Shown piece by piece: positions 48,387-60,141 of a DNA stretch of 64,000 bases. Under the pieces are notes generated by a model. The model was not told the origin of the DNA. It did not search any database and worked only from the letters and a program-made list of their open reading frames with translations. The translations under genes and the position numbers were made by a program. How positions within the stretch are numbered: position 1 is the stretch's first letter; every line of letters begins with the position of its first letter. The DNA lies in the NCBI GenBank assembly GCA_030278955.1, contig JAOANR010000001.1, positions 2,506,894-2,570,893 of the forward strand, written 5' to 3'. This DNA comes from Hygrophila difformis (Eukaryota; Streptophyta; Magnoliopsida; Lamiales; Acanthaceae).

Positions 48387-49379
48387 AAATGCCACGACGG
48401 TAGGATACGCTATGCTTACGAATCGGTATCCGATGAGGGACATAGTGGGATCGCTACCCAGAAGCATTGAGACTGAAAAGGATTTATATCCTAGTCTGAT
48501 TTGGCTAGAAAGGGCTCATGACCCTTAGCCTGACCCGCTTGCCGTAAGCCACGATCTCAGCTGTTAGTGTCCGGGGCGGGGGCACTGTGGGTATGTCTCT
48601 CGACCATTAAGGGGTGTGGACCCTTATATGGGAGGGAATACCGACCATGGTACCTAGGTGCGCGCTAGACATGCTTATGTGCTGCATTTAGGGTAGATAG
48701 ACATTTTAGGTCATAACATATCATCTCATCATCCATCATTCATTTTATCTGCAGTGGTTGAAGCACCGGTATGGGACGGTGTGATGTTTACTTTCTGTAT
48801 TTATTTTATGTCCTTAATTATTGTTATCATTATTGTTATTATTATTGTTATTATTATTTATATAGTATAGTGTTATCATTAGTGTGCCCTGTTTCCAGCT
48901 ATATCTATTCCTTGCCAGTACGATGTACTGACACCTTGTTGCGGTTATCTGTTTTTGTTTTATAGATCTTCCTACGGATGGCGCAGACCACGATGTTGGG
49001 GTACGGGTTGAGCGAACTAGCTAGGCTGCATCCATTATATTTATTGTTTAGAATAAATATTATATGCTCTTGCCTGGCCTTTGATGAAAATATATGTTAT
49101 TCCTTAAATGTGAGCGGTTGTCACATATGATTTACTTATTGGTCATTCCTGGTATTGGATGTGCGACCATGTCATTATGTTATTTCAGGGCTTGTCGCCC
49201 GGATATGCCATGTATTGTTCCTGGGGTTATATACTGCTTTGTTGGCATTTATTTGAGTGTGATACAGGTTTGTATTTATACCTCGCTTCGTATTGACTAT
49301 CTAAGCTGAGTGATCAACAGTTTAGAATAGTTAATACGGCGATGACGTCACGAAAATGGTTTTAAATTTTCGGGGCGTT

Positions 49380-49531
49380 AAAGATGGTATCAGAGCCAGA
49401 CCGCGACCGCGTGCTGTGGTATTCAGGCGCCTAGCGGGGTGAAAGATCCACGGGATGTGGATGGTTGTGGCGTCCATGAGATGTGGATGGCCGAGTGCAA
49501 CGAGGACGTTGCGATCTTAAGGGGGGAGGAA
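49380..49531 (+). mobile_element. miniature internal domain with PBS and PPT
   Basis: TGGTATCAGAGC at 49385-49396 is complementary to the 3' end of initiator methionine tRNA, the usual plant retroelement primer site. About 125 bases later comes TTAAGGGGGGAGGA, a polypurine tract directly before the TG of the next LTR. A domain this short without coding sequence is typical of TRIM elements. Confidence 0.75.
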
Positions 49532-49825
49532 TGTAATACCCCGAAAAAAATGGCTTAAATGGAGTGAAATAAGCTACTCATATCAACAAGGTACCTTTCT
49601 TTCTTGGTAACCATCCTATAAGAACTCCAAAGTTAAGCGTGCTTGGCCTGGGGTAATTCTAGGATGGGTGACCTCCTGGGAAGTCTCCCAGGGTGTGCGT
49701 GAGTGAGGCCAAAGCGCACTGGAAAGAGCTCATGTTGGTTTGTGGGGACAGCCTTCACTCTGGAGCCGGCAACATCTAGAGTAGCACCCTGTCTTTCCGC
49801 TGCGCCGAAATTTGGGGGTGTTAAT
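49532..49825 (+). mobile_element. Cassandra-like LTR with 5S-derived core (plus)
   Basis: 294 bp. It starts TGTAATACCCCG and ends GGGGGTGTTAAT. It is the mirror of 45042-45335 and is followed by a second primer-binding site, TGGTATCAGAGC at 49829-49840. Confidence 0.85.
49612..49685 (+). repeat. 5S rRNA-derived segment in LTR (plus)
   Basis: Contains AGAACTCCAAAGTTAAGCGT and GGATGGGTGACCTCCTGGGA, the conserved 3' two thirds of plant 5S rRNA including its Pol III promoter boxes. This might allow Pol III initiation inside the LTR. That is inferred from Cassandra elements. Confidence 0.88.
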
Positions 49826-52751
49826 AGTTGGTATCAGAGCGGGCTTGCTCTATTATGTGCTTAAAACTTGATAAAAGCATGTGGTGAGGTGTGCGGGGAT
49901 TGCATATAGGATAGGTATGCATTGTCATATGCTAGTTAGATTTATTCTTATGCTGTGGTATTCTGTTTATATATTGCGCACCTTGTGGATTCGAGTCATG
50001 GTTTGCAAGATAACCATGGACGACTAACAAGGATATCCCAAGAGATCTATTCTTTAAATTCTGTTAGCAACTTGTTTAGAAGTTGCTGAATAATTATTTC
50101 TAATATTACTACTGCTTGCTTGGTAATTCTGTTAGCTTATTATATTGTGATCATGTATGGAATCTGTCGTTAAGGTAAATTGCAGGTATTTAGCAACGGG
50201 ACACGCACATCCATGCCATGCGGATATGTGATGATGATTCATTGTCGGCAGATGATTAGAACATCAGGAGAATAATATCTCAGACATCTATAAATCTGAA
50301 GATGTATATGACAACTCATCCGGTTGTAGCGATTGAAAGATTTAAGATGACATTTAATTCGAGACATCGAATTGAGTATACCGCAGAGATTAATTGGACG
50401 CGTTGATGCGAGTTAATGACGGAAGCGCAATGCTCGTAAGCTGATATATACATTTATTTATTTATTGGGTATGCTTTATTTCTCAATCCTTTCATTTTAT
50501 TTTCTTAATTATGAGATAGTGAATATCTCTATTATTTTCGTTGCTTCTTTTGGAAATCCTGCTGTGTACGTTTATGTACCAGCTCTTCTCTCCGAGTTAA
50601 ACTCTTTGGGTTGTGGCATGTACTGTCAATCACTCTTGAGGCCATCTGAATGGTTCTCATTAATACTCTGCCAGCATTGATATTTTTCTCGTCGTTTCAA
50701 TATTTTAAATAGTTCGAATTTCATTAAGCTACACTGATATGTGTAACCGCATTATTTAAAATGTTGAACCCTCTCTATCGTTCTCCATGATTATATGTTA
50801 ACACTATCAACGACTTCCTTACCTATTCTGGAAGTTCTTTATTACCTGTTTGAGCATGCGGTAGCTCTTTCCTTTCATTTATTATTCCCAATTTTAGATT
50901 CTTTACTACTATTCCATTTCTATCCGGAGTAGAGTCATTTCTTATCGGACACTTTGTTAGTGTCTTCTATTCTCTACTGATTTATTACTCTATAATAAAT
51001 TGGAGTCGCTATCAATCAATCAGTAGAGTCCTTCTGCCAATCCGAGTCAACTCGTTATAAGTTCACTTATTTAATTATATTTGTTCCGGTACAGAATGAC
51101 GCCCATCTTTGTATTATTCTTTTTCCACTATATATTCCCATATCTTTTTGGAAATCATTATACTTGGTACCCTTCCAGTAATTTTAATTCTTTTACCATT
51201 CCGATTCTTTTTCACCAAAAATCGGACTTCTGTCCACTTCGCGAATTCCTGTTAACTGCACCAGCATCATTCCACCCTATGTCTATTTATCTTCATTTTC
51301 GACTATACAGTGACGTGTAGACTTTAAACTTTTAGTAGGAAAAAGTGATAAGGCTTATGCAAGTCCTACTGTTTCCTACTATCGTCCATTCGAGCATAAT
51401 GCTGGAGGGTAATTGTTGTGCGTTAATACACCTTGATAATCTCTTCCTAATTACATTCGTCCTTCAACTTGTTAGTTGAAGTACTCTTTGCTGATGCACG
51501 CCTTGTTGTAAAACAAGATGCCTTACCTATCTGAACTCGTTATGTGTTCCGTAAACAACGATTTTTAGTTGTTTCGCATTTCTTCCCACATGTGTCGGAA
51601 GATTTTGGCTCCTGATATAATTTTGAATTTACCATACTCTTGGGAATTTAATCTCGCTTTCCGCATTGTGTTGGAGATTCTTCGTCTCTTTTTGTGATGC
51701 AGGTTATCCTAAGACGAGAATACCTATGGAACCGTTTAGATAACACTATACTTTATGCTATTGCCATCAGGGATATGAAGCACGGCCTCCAATTGTGCGT
51801 AGCTGTGGGAGACTTGTTGAAGATGTAATAGACTATCCGGAATAGAGTTAAGTCCAAACACAATTCAAACAAACCCTCAGGGAATCATTAACTGCTTTAA
51901 CAGTTAAGAATTGTGTAAGATATCTTCAGAATGAGATGGAATCTGGCAATGCCATCACGACTAACGCTTCGAGCCTTAGATTGAGATGGTTCTCGGGATA
52001 AAATTTACTGAAGTTCAAATCAGTAAACCCGGTAACTGGGTGGATTATATTAAATGTCCAACATTCCACTGAGAAAATACAAGACTGACAAGAGATCTGT
52101 GAGGAGACGCAACAAAATGCAGTGCTTAAGGCTAAATAGAATGATTGTATCTCACAAATCTCGATGCGTCGTGAAGCAAGTGCAAACAGAAACACAACAG
52201 GGGCTTGAGACTCGCGAGTTATCAACGGATGGCGAGCCCAATTAAATACGGAATATCTAAATGATTTGTTGAAAGTCGATGGAGATTCAGAGCAACGGAT
52301 ATTACTTGAATTGCAATGATGGATATGATCTCGATTTTAATGTCTGGATATGATCATGTGAGTTGGCTTCCAGTATAAGTAGGAGCAACATCTGGAGCCC
52401 TCAGCTGGAGGCATGAACCAGTGTGAGGTGTTCCACCAATATCAATTGAGAAAAATGGTATATGATTCAGACCGGATCGTACAACATGATGATGTGGAGC
52501 TTCACGAGAGTCATGAATATGAGTAGTCACCAAAAGCGATCGATCATCTGAAGAAGGAAACATCTCAATACATGACGCTCGGGGTGGCGAAAGAATGTTG
52601 GATGCTATATGGGGTGCAAATGTATATGTGGGACATATATAAGCACGTCGAAAAGTGCTCTGAGTAGAATCTTATTCCAACTTTGGGAAGTTAATGTTCT
52701 GGTGCATACCCTTATTTCATTCGAGGACGAATGATCCTAAGGGAGAGGGAA
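49826..52751 (+). mobile_element. non-coding retroelement interior with PBS and PPT
   Basis: Begins with the primer-binding site (49829-49840) and ends with a polypurine tract, GGGAGAGGGAA at 52741-52751, that shares its upstream flank with the minus-strand gypsy element. No gag or pol frame is visible. About 50460-51700 is T-rich and unlike the rest. The layout (long LTRs, long non-coding interior) is that of a large retrotransposon derivative (LARD). Confidence 0.7.
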
Positions 52752-55700
52752 TGTAACATCCCAACTAATTATTTCATAATTAATTTATTTAATTATGATT
52801 AAGTAAATGGAACTATTGGTGCTTTAGTAATTTTGGGCTTATATTATTCTCATTCTTGTGGAATTAATTTGGTGAGCCCAATCCAATAGTTAAAATGTAA
52901 TGAGACTAGGCCTAGGGCCCAAGCCCATAAACTCTCTCCACCAAGTCAAATTGATCGGGCATTAGGGAAATGGGACATTCTCTTCTCCCTCAAATTCCCG
53001 TCAATGGAGTGAGCAAAATTAGGGCATTTTGGAGCTCCAAGAATCGCGGCCATGGAGAAGAACAAAGTCTATGGAGGAGCTTGAGAAGTTGCAGTTTTTA
53101 TCATCAAGGTGTGGATTTGCATTCCTTAATTTCGAATTTCTTCTTCTTCCTATTCGATTTTCCCCTCTTCCCGTTTTTCTTTTTCTTCGCCGGAGCAAGA
53201 GAGGCGGCGCCGGTGGTTTATGCGTCGGAGGGAGGAGGCGAGAAGGTGGAGCTCGCCGGATGGCGAGCTGCTGCTCGGGAGAGCAGCGCGCTGCGCTTCG
53301 CCGCCGCCGCTGCTGTGGCGGCCGCCGGCCTGCCGTCGGCGACCGGGTGGTGTTGATGATGATTTGTGAAGTCGTGGTGGCGGTGATGTTGACAGTGTGG
53401 TGGTGCGGCATCGGAAGAGCAGCAGCCGCTGCTGCTGCTGCTGCTGCGGTGCAGCGGCGAAATCGCCGCTGCTGCTGGCGGCTGCCGCCGGCGACACGCC
53501 GGCGGCCAGGTGGTCTTGGTGGTGACAGTCGCGGGTGGTGGTGGTGTTTTCCTTTGATTAATTTGTTCATGAGTTTTGCTAGATGTTTCACTTTCAAGAT
53601 TGAAATAGAATTGTTAGATTGTGAATTTGGGGATTCTTGATTTAATGTGTTAATGGGTAAATCTTTGTATAACTTTAATTGGGATTGTTGAGTCGATTAA
53701 ATTTAGATATTTGGGGATTATGTGTTGCAATTATTGTATATGGTTGTGTTGGGCAATTCTTGAATGAGCAAAATGGTGATTTTGACATATTAGATTGAAT
53801 TTTTGGCAAGGACTTGATTTGATAATTCATGGAAGTATGGTTTGATTTTATAGTTGGGATCTTAACTTAAATGGGAAATTATTATTGGTGATTGAATCTT
53901 GACATGTTAGCCTTATATTCTTGAATTGTTAAAATGGGTTAGTGAAGAAATATGATTTGGAGTGATATATTGATTAGTTAATTTTTAGAGTATGTGAGTT
54001 TGGTTTATATGGATTGATTGGATTATGGTTAAGTGGATTGAAGGATTTTATGGCTTAAATGATGATGAATTCCATAATCTAAATTGTATGTGTATTTGGT
54101 GTACTTATGCACTAAGGTGGAATGCTCAAGTTTTATGGATTTTGTTGGGTATTCTATAGTCAAGTTTGACATGGATTTTAATGTTGCTAGTTAGTTTCAA
54201 GTGTGGAAATTGTTTTATAAAAGTTCTTGCATTCTTGTATAAATGGACTTGAGTTGGGATCCTTGAACCATGTTGAATTGGTTTTGGTAATTCTTGACAT
54301 TAAGGTTGGGATTCTTGAAGTAAAATTGGAAGTTGATTTATATGGTTATTTTGAATGTGGGAATACTAGAATGCTTAAATTTTAGAATATTATGTTGGGT
54401 ATTGGTTTAGTCTTTATTATTTGGCTTTGTTGAATTATTTTGGAGTTACCTAATTCTATGTTGATAAACATAGAATTAGAAGTGTTGGGTGGTTGATTTG
54501 GAGGGATTATAAAAAGGGGATTGGAGGTGGTTATTGGTGTTGGAGATAAGAGGAGATGATGAAATTGGTATTGTTAAATTATTTTAATTCTTATGATGAT
54601 ATTATTGTACAGGGAACGAGTGTGGACTTTTATTGAAGCCACGTGAAAGTTGAAGTTGTACAACGGGAGCTTGAAGATTTATAATAAAGGCAAGGTTTAG
54701 AATAGCAAATTAGATCGGGGTTAGGAATAGACTAGTATAGTCTATGTTGCCTTAGTATTGGGAACTCTCGTGTGTACGGATTCCCTGCGTATAATGAGGA
54801 TGCCTTAGAATTAGGCAAGAACTGCTTGCGAATATCTCACTAATCATTATGCTCATAACCTGGAACTTAGTTGCAATTAGAGAAGATCTACCATGCCTTA
54901 GTTTAGGATGGAATCTTGCGTTGCTTCTATTTTGATGTTATGAGTTGAGTGCCGATATGTGGGGCTTGGCACACCCTTGACACTTAACTCGCGATGAGTT
55001 GTTTATTTTGTCATGACACGTAATTTACGTATTGACATGTGTGGAATTGAATCTGATTATGTGTTGGTGCCGATATGTGGGGCTTGGCACACCCTTGATA
55101 CTTAACTCGCGATGAGTTGTTGATGCCGATACGTGGGACTTGGCACACCCCGGATTATACTTAACTCGAGACGAGTTGTTTATTTTGTCCTGATGCGTTG
55201 ATTTACGTATGAACATGTGATTGAATATCTTGATATCTGTGATGATATCTGAATATCTGTGATGATATGTGAATATCTGTGATGATATGTGATATCTGTG
55301 ATGATATCTGAATATCTGTGATGATATGTGAATATCTGTGATGATATGTGATATCTGTGATGATATCTGAATATCTGTGATGATATGTGAATATCTGTGA
55401 TGATATGAAATGCCACGACGGTAGGATACGCTATGCTTACGAATCGGTATCCGATGAGGGACATAGTGGGATCGCTACCCAGAAGCATTGAGACTGAAAA
55501 GGATTTATATCCTAGTCTGATTTGGCTAGAAAGGGCTCATGACCCTTAGCCTGACCCGCTTGCCGTAAGCCACGATCTCAGCTGTTAGTGTCCGCGGCGG
55601 GGGCACTGTGGGTATGTCTCTCGACCATTAAGGGGTGTGGACCCTTATATGGGAGGGAATACCGACCATGGTACCTAGGTGCGCGCTAGACATGCTTATG

Positions 55701-56403
55701 TGCTGCATTTAGGGTAGATAGACATTTTAGGTCATAACATATCATCTCATCATCCATCATTCATTTTATCTGCAGTGGTTGAAGCACCGGTATGGGACGG
55801 TGTGATGTTTACTTTCTGTATTTATTTTATGTCCTTAATTATTGTTATCATTATTGTTATTATTATTGTTATTATTATTTATATAGTATAGTGTTATCAT
55901 TAGTGTGCCCTGTTTCCAGCTATATCTATTCCTTGCCAGTACGATGTACTGACACCTTGTTGCGGTTATCTGTTTTTGTTTTATAGATCTTCCTACGGAT
56001 GGCGCAGACCACGATGTTGGGGTACGGGTTGAGCGAACTAGCTAGGCTGCATCCATTATATTTATTGTTTAGAATAAATATTATATGCTCTTGCCTGGCC
56101 TTTGATGAAAATATATGTTATTCCTTAAATGTGAGCGGTTGTCACATATGATTTACTTATTGGTCATTCCTGGTATTGGATGTGCGACCATGTCATTATG
56201 TTATTTCAGGGCTTGTCGCCCGGATATGCCATGTATTGTTCCTGGGGTTATATACTGCTTTGTTGGCATTTATTTGAGTGTGATACAGGTTTGTATTTAT
56301 ACCTCGCTTCGTATTGACTATCTAAGCTGAGTGATCAACAGTTTAGAATAGTTAATACGGCGATGACGTCACGAAAATGGTTTTAAATTTTCGGGGCGTT
56401 ACA
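52752..56403 (+). mobile_element. complete 3.65-kb gypsy LTR (plus), copy 2
   Basis: Starts TGTAACATCC right after a PPT and ends GGGGCGTTACA, followed by the CGTTT duplication. The first ~1.76 kb includes a GC-rich block at 52970-53560 (with CTG/GCC trinucleotide runs) and a T/G-rich stretch. The last ~1.89 kb matches 47492-49379. A palindromic TGACGTCA lies at about 56364-56371, a bZIP-type site, near the LTR end. Confidence 0.88.
55223..55407 (+). repeat. minisatellite in the LTR, copy 2
   Basis: Same array and same unit order as 48202-48386. Confidence 0.92.
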
Positions 56404-56408
56404 CGTTT
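56404..56408. repeat. CGTTT, right target-site duplication of the composite
   Basis: Repeats 45037-45041. Host TIR-element sequence continues from 56409. Confidence 0.8.
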
Positions 56409-56613
56409 GCCACCTCAATGTGGACAAAATATATATTAAAAAAATGGAGAAGAATAAATGGATAAATGAGAAAATGTAGAGTCTACACAAAATCAATCAA
56501 CTCTACGTGGAGTTTATGTATTTTCCAAATCCACCAACTTTTAAAATCCATAAAAGTCTAAATTGAATACACCCCTCTAAATCTTCAAAAGCATTATTTT
56601 GAATGCCTAATTT

Positions 56614-57000
56614 ATAGGGATGAAATCGGTACGGATACGGTCGGATAGTATCGAATACTGATATTATCCATATATTTATTTCAAATTCGGAATCGAATAC
56701 GGATGAGCCGGATACGAATACAGTTTCGAATATTTTGGGTTACAGATACGGTACGGATACAGGACGAACATATAACGGATACAGATTCAATCGGATACAG
56801 AATATTGGATATTTTTTTGTAATCTTTTTTGAAAATTTGATAATTTTAATTAAAATTACCTGATAATTTGGTATTTTTATAATTATTGATAATTTTTAAT
56901 TAATAATTAATAATATATTAATATATTCGGATATCCATATTTTAAATCCGGATAATATCATATCAATTTTCGGATACGATCGGATATTTTCAGAAAATGT
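56614..57000. repeat. interspersed repeat rich in CGGATACG motifs
   Basis: Begins TAGGGATGAAATCGGTACGG. CGGATACGG and its complement recur on both sides of an AT-rich centre. The build is like the element at 33762-34340 (hAT-like). The right end is not clear. Confidence 0.5.
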
Positions 57001-57209
57001 AATTATAACTATTTTTTTATAAAATTATGGATTAGTCCAGAAAAACTAATCACAATAAAAATTTAAAATACATTACGTAATAATGATGAAAAGATAACAA
57101 AAAACTATAAATAATATTTTTTAAAAACTTTAGGGATAATAGTCAAAATGTGCAATATATTAGGGAGTAAAACTAATATTTTTTTAGAACCTTAATAATG
57201 CTAAATATA

Positions 57210-57410
57210 CTCCATCAGTTCCGATAACACCGTCTCAAAACTTTTGGGCACGGTGTTTTAGGTGGGTTATTATGATAAAGCGGAGTAATTAGCTGATACA
57301 ATGTTTTAGTTGATGTTTATGGAATAAGTTGTTTCTAAAAGGGAAATGTGACAATTGTAGTGGGACAGACCAAAAAACAAAGTGAGACAGAATTAGTGGG
57401 ACGGATGGAG
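57210..57410. mobile_element. Stowaway-like MITE, copy F (201 bp)
   Basis: Starts CTCCATCAGTTCCGATAACA after TA and ends TTAGTGGGACGGATGGAG before TA. A shorter and more diverged member. Confidence 0.75.
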
Positions 57411-57946
57411 TAATTTTTTTTTTCTTCTAATTTTGAATAGTTAAGGGTATTTATTTTTCATTTCTTCTCATCATTTTAGATATGAAAGAAAACCATATAT
57501 ATTTAATTTTTTAATAGTAAAAATAATTTATTTAATATTATTTCCACATGGGTTTGAATTTCCTTCATTCATTTTACTATCTCCTTTATTTTCCCTTTAA
57601 GTTTTTTGTTGCATGCATTTCAATCACTATTTAAGTAAAAGACTTTGAATCTCATGTAATCCAAAAAACACTATATTCTCATTTTATATTGTCATATTAG
57701 TTCAACACCCGTGCGTAGCGGACGAAAAATTCTAGTATAAATAAAGTAAAATCATTTTGTACACAATAATCTATTAATTAAATGGTATAAATAATTTTGA
57801 ATCAATTTTTTTTGTTGTAAATGTAATTTATTGTGATTGTGAAATAATATTCTCTATATGTATTGACAGTAAAATATAGAGAAAGACTAAAGCATAAAAG
57901 TAAATCATACAAACATATATAATTGACAGAAACAATATACATAATA
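57411..57946. other. intergenic, possible Helitron 3' end
   Basis: At 57704-57734 the plus strand reads ACACCCGTGCGTAGCGGACG, a few bases, then CTAG before T. This resembles a Helitron 3' end with a decayed hairpin. No 5' partner was found. Confidence 0.35.
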
Positions 57947-58136
57947 CTCCCTCCGTCCCATTCCAAATGTCCTACTTACTATTTTTGGATGTCCCATTAC
58001 AAATGTCTTCTTTCTATAAATAGAAATAATTTTCCCCTCCAACAACTATGTGGACCCCACCATATACTCACAAACCAACTCTACCTTAATTTCCGTGCCC
58101 AACAGTAACAAGACACTTGGAGTGGGACGGAGGGAG
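57947..58136. mobile_element. Stowaway-like MITE, copy G (190 bp)
   Basis: Starts CTCCCTCCGTCCCATTCCAA after TA and ends TTGGAGTGGGACGGAGGGAG before TA. The terminal repeats are well preserved and the interior is short. Confidence 0.9.
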
Positions 58137-59768
58137 TACATTAAAAAAATGAAGATATATTCAAAGACAATATATTTTTCTTAACTCATCACAACCAAAA
58201 CATTACATCATAATGAATAACTATATAAGCAAAGTTTGCCACTATCTTTTGAAGGTTAGGCATGATATTTTCGAACCTAAGTTCCTCTAATCAAGCCACA
58301 TAACGGATAAAATCAAAGAAAAATACATCATAAATTGTATTTAAAAATTTCTGAATTTGAACAACAATGTATGTGATTGTAGAAAATCCACTATCATGTT
58401 AAGAGCATCTCAAAGCCATCTTCATCCCAGTTCACATTTTTCTTGTCCTCGAATATAGATTATAAAAGCATTCGATCACACCCTTGCCAACTTCTCTTTT
58501 TGGGAAGAAAATTGATGTACATGCCTTTAATCCACTTTATCATTGAACATTATCAATGGATATCCCTGCAATTATAAAGGCAAAAAAAATTAATATAAAT
58601 AAAAGAGACAATATTTGAATTTTTTTCTTCCCTGAACTGTCCCATGATTTTTTATATGAAGAGAATCTTTGATAAACGTACATGTGCTATACGGAAGATA
58701 TATTTTTCCTTAAAAAAATTGGTAAAAGAAACTTGTTAAATGATTAAAATAACCTATAAAATATAAAGTATCATAAGATATCAAAAAAATAGGGAAAAAA
58801 TCTAAAATACAAATAGAAAAAAAGTGTTCATAAGACATGCTACAATCATATACATACCGATTCACATGAGTCAATCACGTAACGCTACAAAAATCAAAAG
58901 ATGAATAAACATTAGATTAGAGAAAAATGACTAAAAATTCTAAGCAATAAAAAAAATTGCAAAATATGAGATTTGGAATAAAGATGAATGAAACGAATAA
59001 GGATGATCGGATATATTTATAGTTAATTCAAATATGTGTATTTAATGGAAATAATTTAAAATTTTAAGAGTATTATAGATTATAGATTTGGGGAATATAT
59101 ATGATATGATCGAGTTTGTTGAAATAAAATATTAGATTATATATTATGGATTTAGGGAGTATATATAATTGAGGTAGTTGAATTAGATTATATATATTAG
59201 ATTTAGTGAGTATATATGATTGTTGAAATTGAAAAAAAATAGCCGGATGAGATGTTGAAAAAGGGGGGTGGGGAAGTGGGGGGAAATTAGACTATATTAC
59301 TTTTATATATATATATAGATATAGATATAGATAACTTAATTTTTCTTATTCGCCTGTATTAATAAATTCACCATATATCATCTGTCCGATTTATTGGTCA
59401 CCAAATATTTTAGCTATAAAATTGTGAAGAAAAGGTTAGAAATTCAAGTATATATATGTACAAAACTATCAGTTAGGTATTGGTGCAGTTTTTATCAACG
59501 GATTTTAGGAACATGCATGCATGTATATACATTTTGTGATCATGTTGAAGATTCCCATTTTTGGAACAGCTAGAAGAAGACGTTCCTTATCTCCTTATCT
59601 TTTGGAACATATATCACATTTTTCTGGAAACCCCCTTTTCCTGAAATGTTAATGTCACAACTTTATTTAAAGATTCTCACATTCTCAACAAGTTTTTGGT
59701 CCTTCCTCATCATTGTACTACCACTCACTGCATGCTTGGCACTTGGATGGATTGTTGTTATCTTAGTG

Positions 59769-59809
<41 letters not shown>

Positions 59810-60105
59810 TGGATCTAAATTTGAGAGAGACCATTATTAATATATTATATACTTACTATACTTCTCGCCCTTTTTCATAAGACATTTATTGTACTTTTTT
59901 TTTTTTTTGGTGAATGGGACTCAACTTTTATTGTACAAATTTAAATTAGTCGATATCATTCTGTGTAAGAAAATGAAATTCTATAGACGACATTGAGATT
60001 ATTTACAATCAAACAAGCATTGAAACTTTTAGCTAGTTATAAAATATGAATTTTCTTTTGCCTATAAAACCTATATATGCCCTCGCGTGCGTGTGTTACA
60101 GGGAA

Positions 60106-60141
<36 letters not shown>

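Larger units (their letters stand above)
47492..49379 (+). mobile_element. 3' half of gypsy LTR (plus), copy 1
   Basis: About 1.89 kb, nearly identical without gaps to 54513-56400 at a constant offset of 7021. I noted differences only at 47609 and 48574, apart from the ragged left edge. It is followed by a primer-binding site. The first ~1.76 kb of the LTR is missing. Confidence 0.92.
45042..56403. mobile_element. composite LTR retroelement (Ty3/gypsy plus Cassandra-like parts)
   Basis: An 11,362-bp block with TG..CA ends and a 5-bp duplication. In order it holds a Cassandra-like LTR (minus), a partial gypsy LTR (minus), the 3' end of gypsy pol (minus), a short joint, the 3' half of a gypsy LTR (plus), a PBS-PPT mini domain, a Cassandra-like LTR (plus), a second PBS, 2.9 kb of non-coding interior, a PPT, and a complete 3.65-kb gypsy LTR (plus). 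The two ends are therefore unrelated LTRs. Nested insertion, rearrangement after insertion, or an abnormal cDNA could explain this. An assembly fault is also possible. Confidence 0.85.
44680..56575. mobile_element. TIR element split by the composite retroelement
   Basis: Left end GGGGTGTATTCAATTTAGA at 44731-44749 matches the reverse complement of the right end at 56557-56575 (TCTAAATTGAATACACCCC). Related motifs (GGGGATGTATTCAATC, GGTGTATTCAATACAG) repeat about every 30-56 bases between 44680 and 44840. With the 11.4-kb insertion removed, the element would be about 480-530 bp. It is a class II non-autonomous element. The superfamily is not assigned. Confidence 0.65.

Noticed and set aside
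48159..48467. 102-aa frame rich in Ile/Ser/His repeats, and its copy at 55180-55488
   Set aside because: It is a translation of the LTR minisatellite; the repeat explains it fully.
49612..49685. 5S rRNA gene
   Set aside because: Only the 3' two thirds of 5S is recognisable, and it sits inside a 294-bp LTR that is repeated in inverted orientation. It is 5S-derived LTR sequence.
53019..53640. Host gene in the GC-rich block (long frames on both strands)
   Set aside because: Frames overlap on both strands with low-complexity Arg, Ala and Ser runs from CTG/GCC repeats, and the block lies inside an LTR. Kept only as a finding about LTR content.
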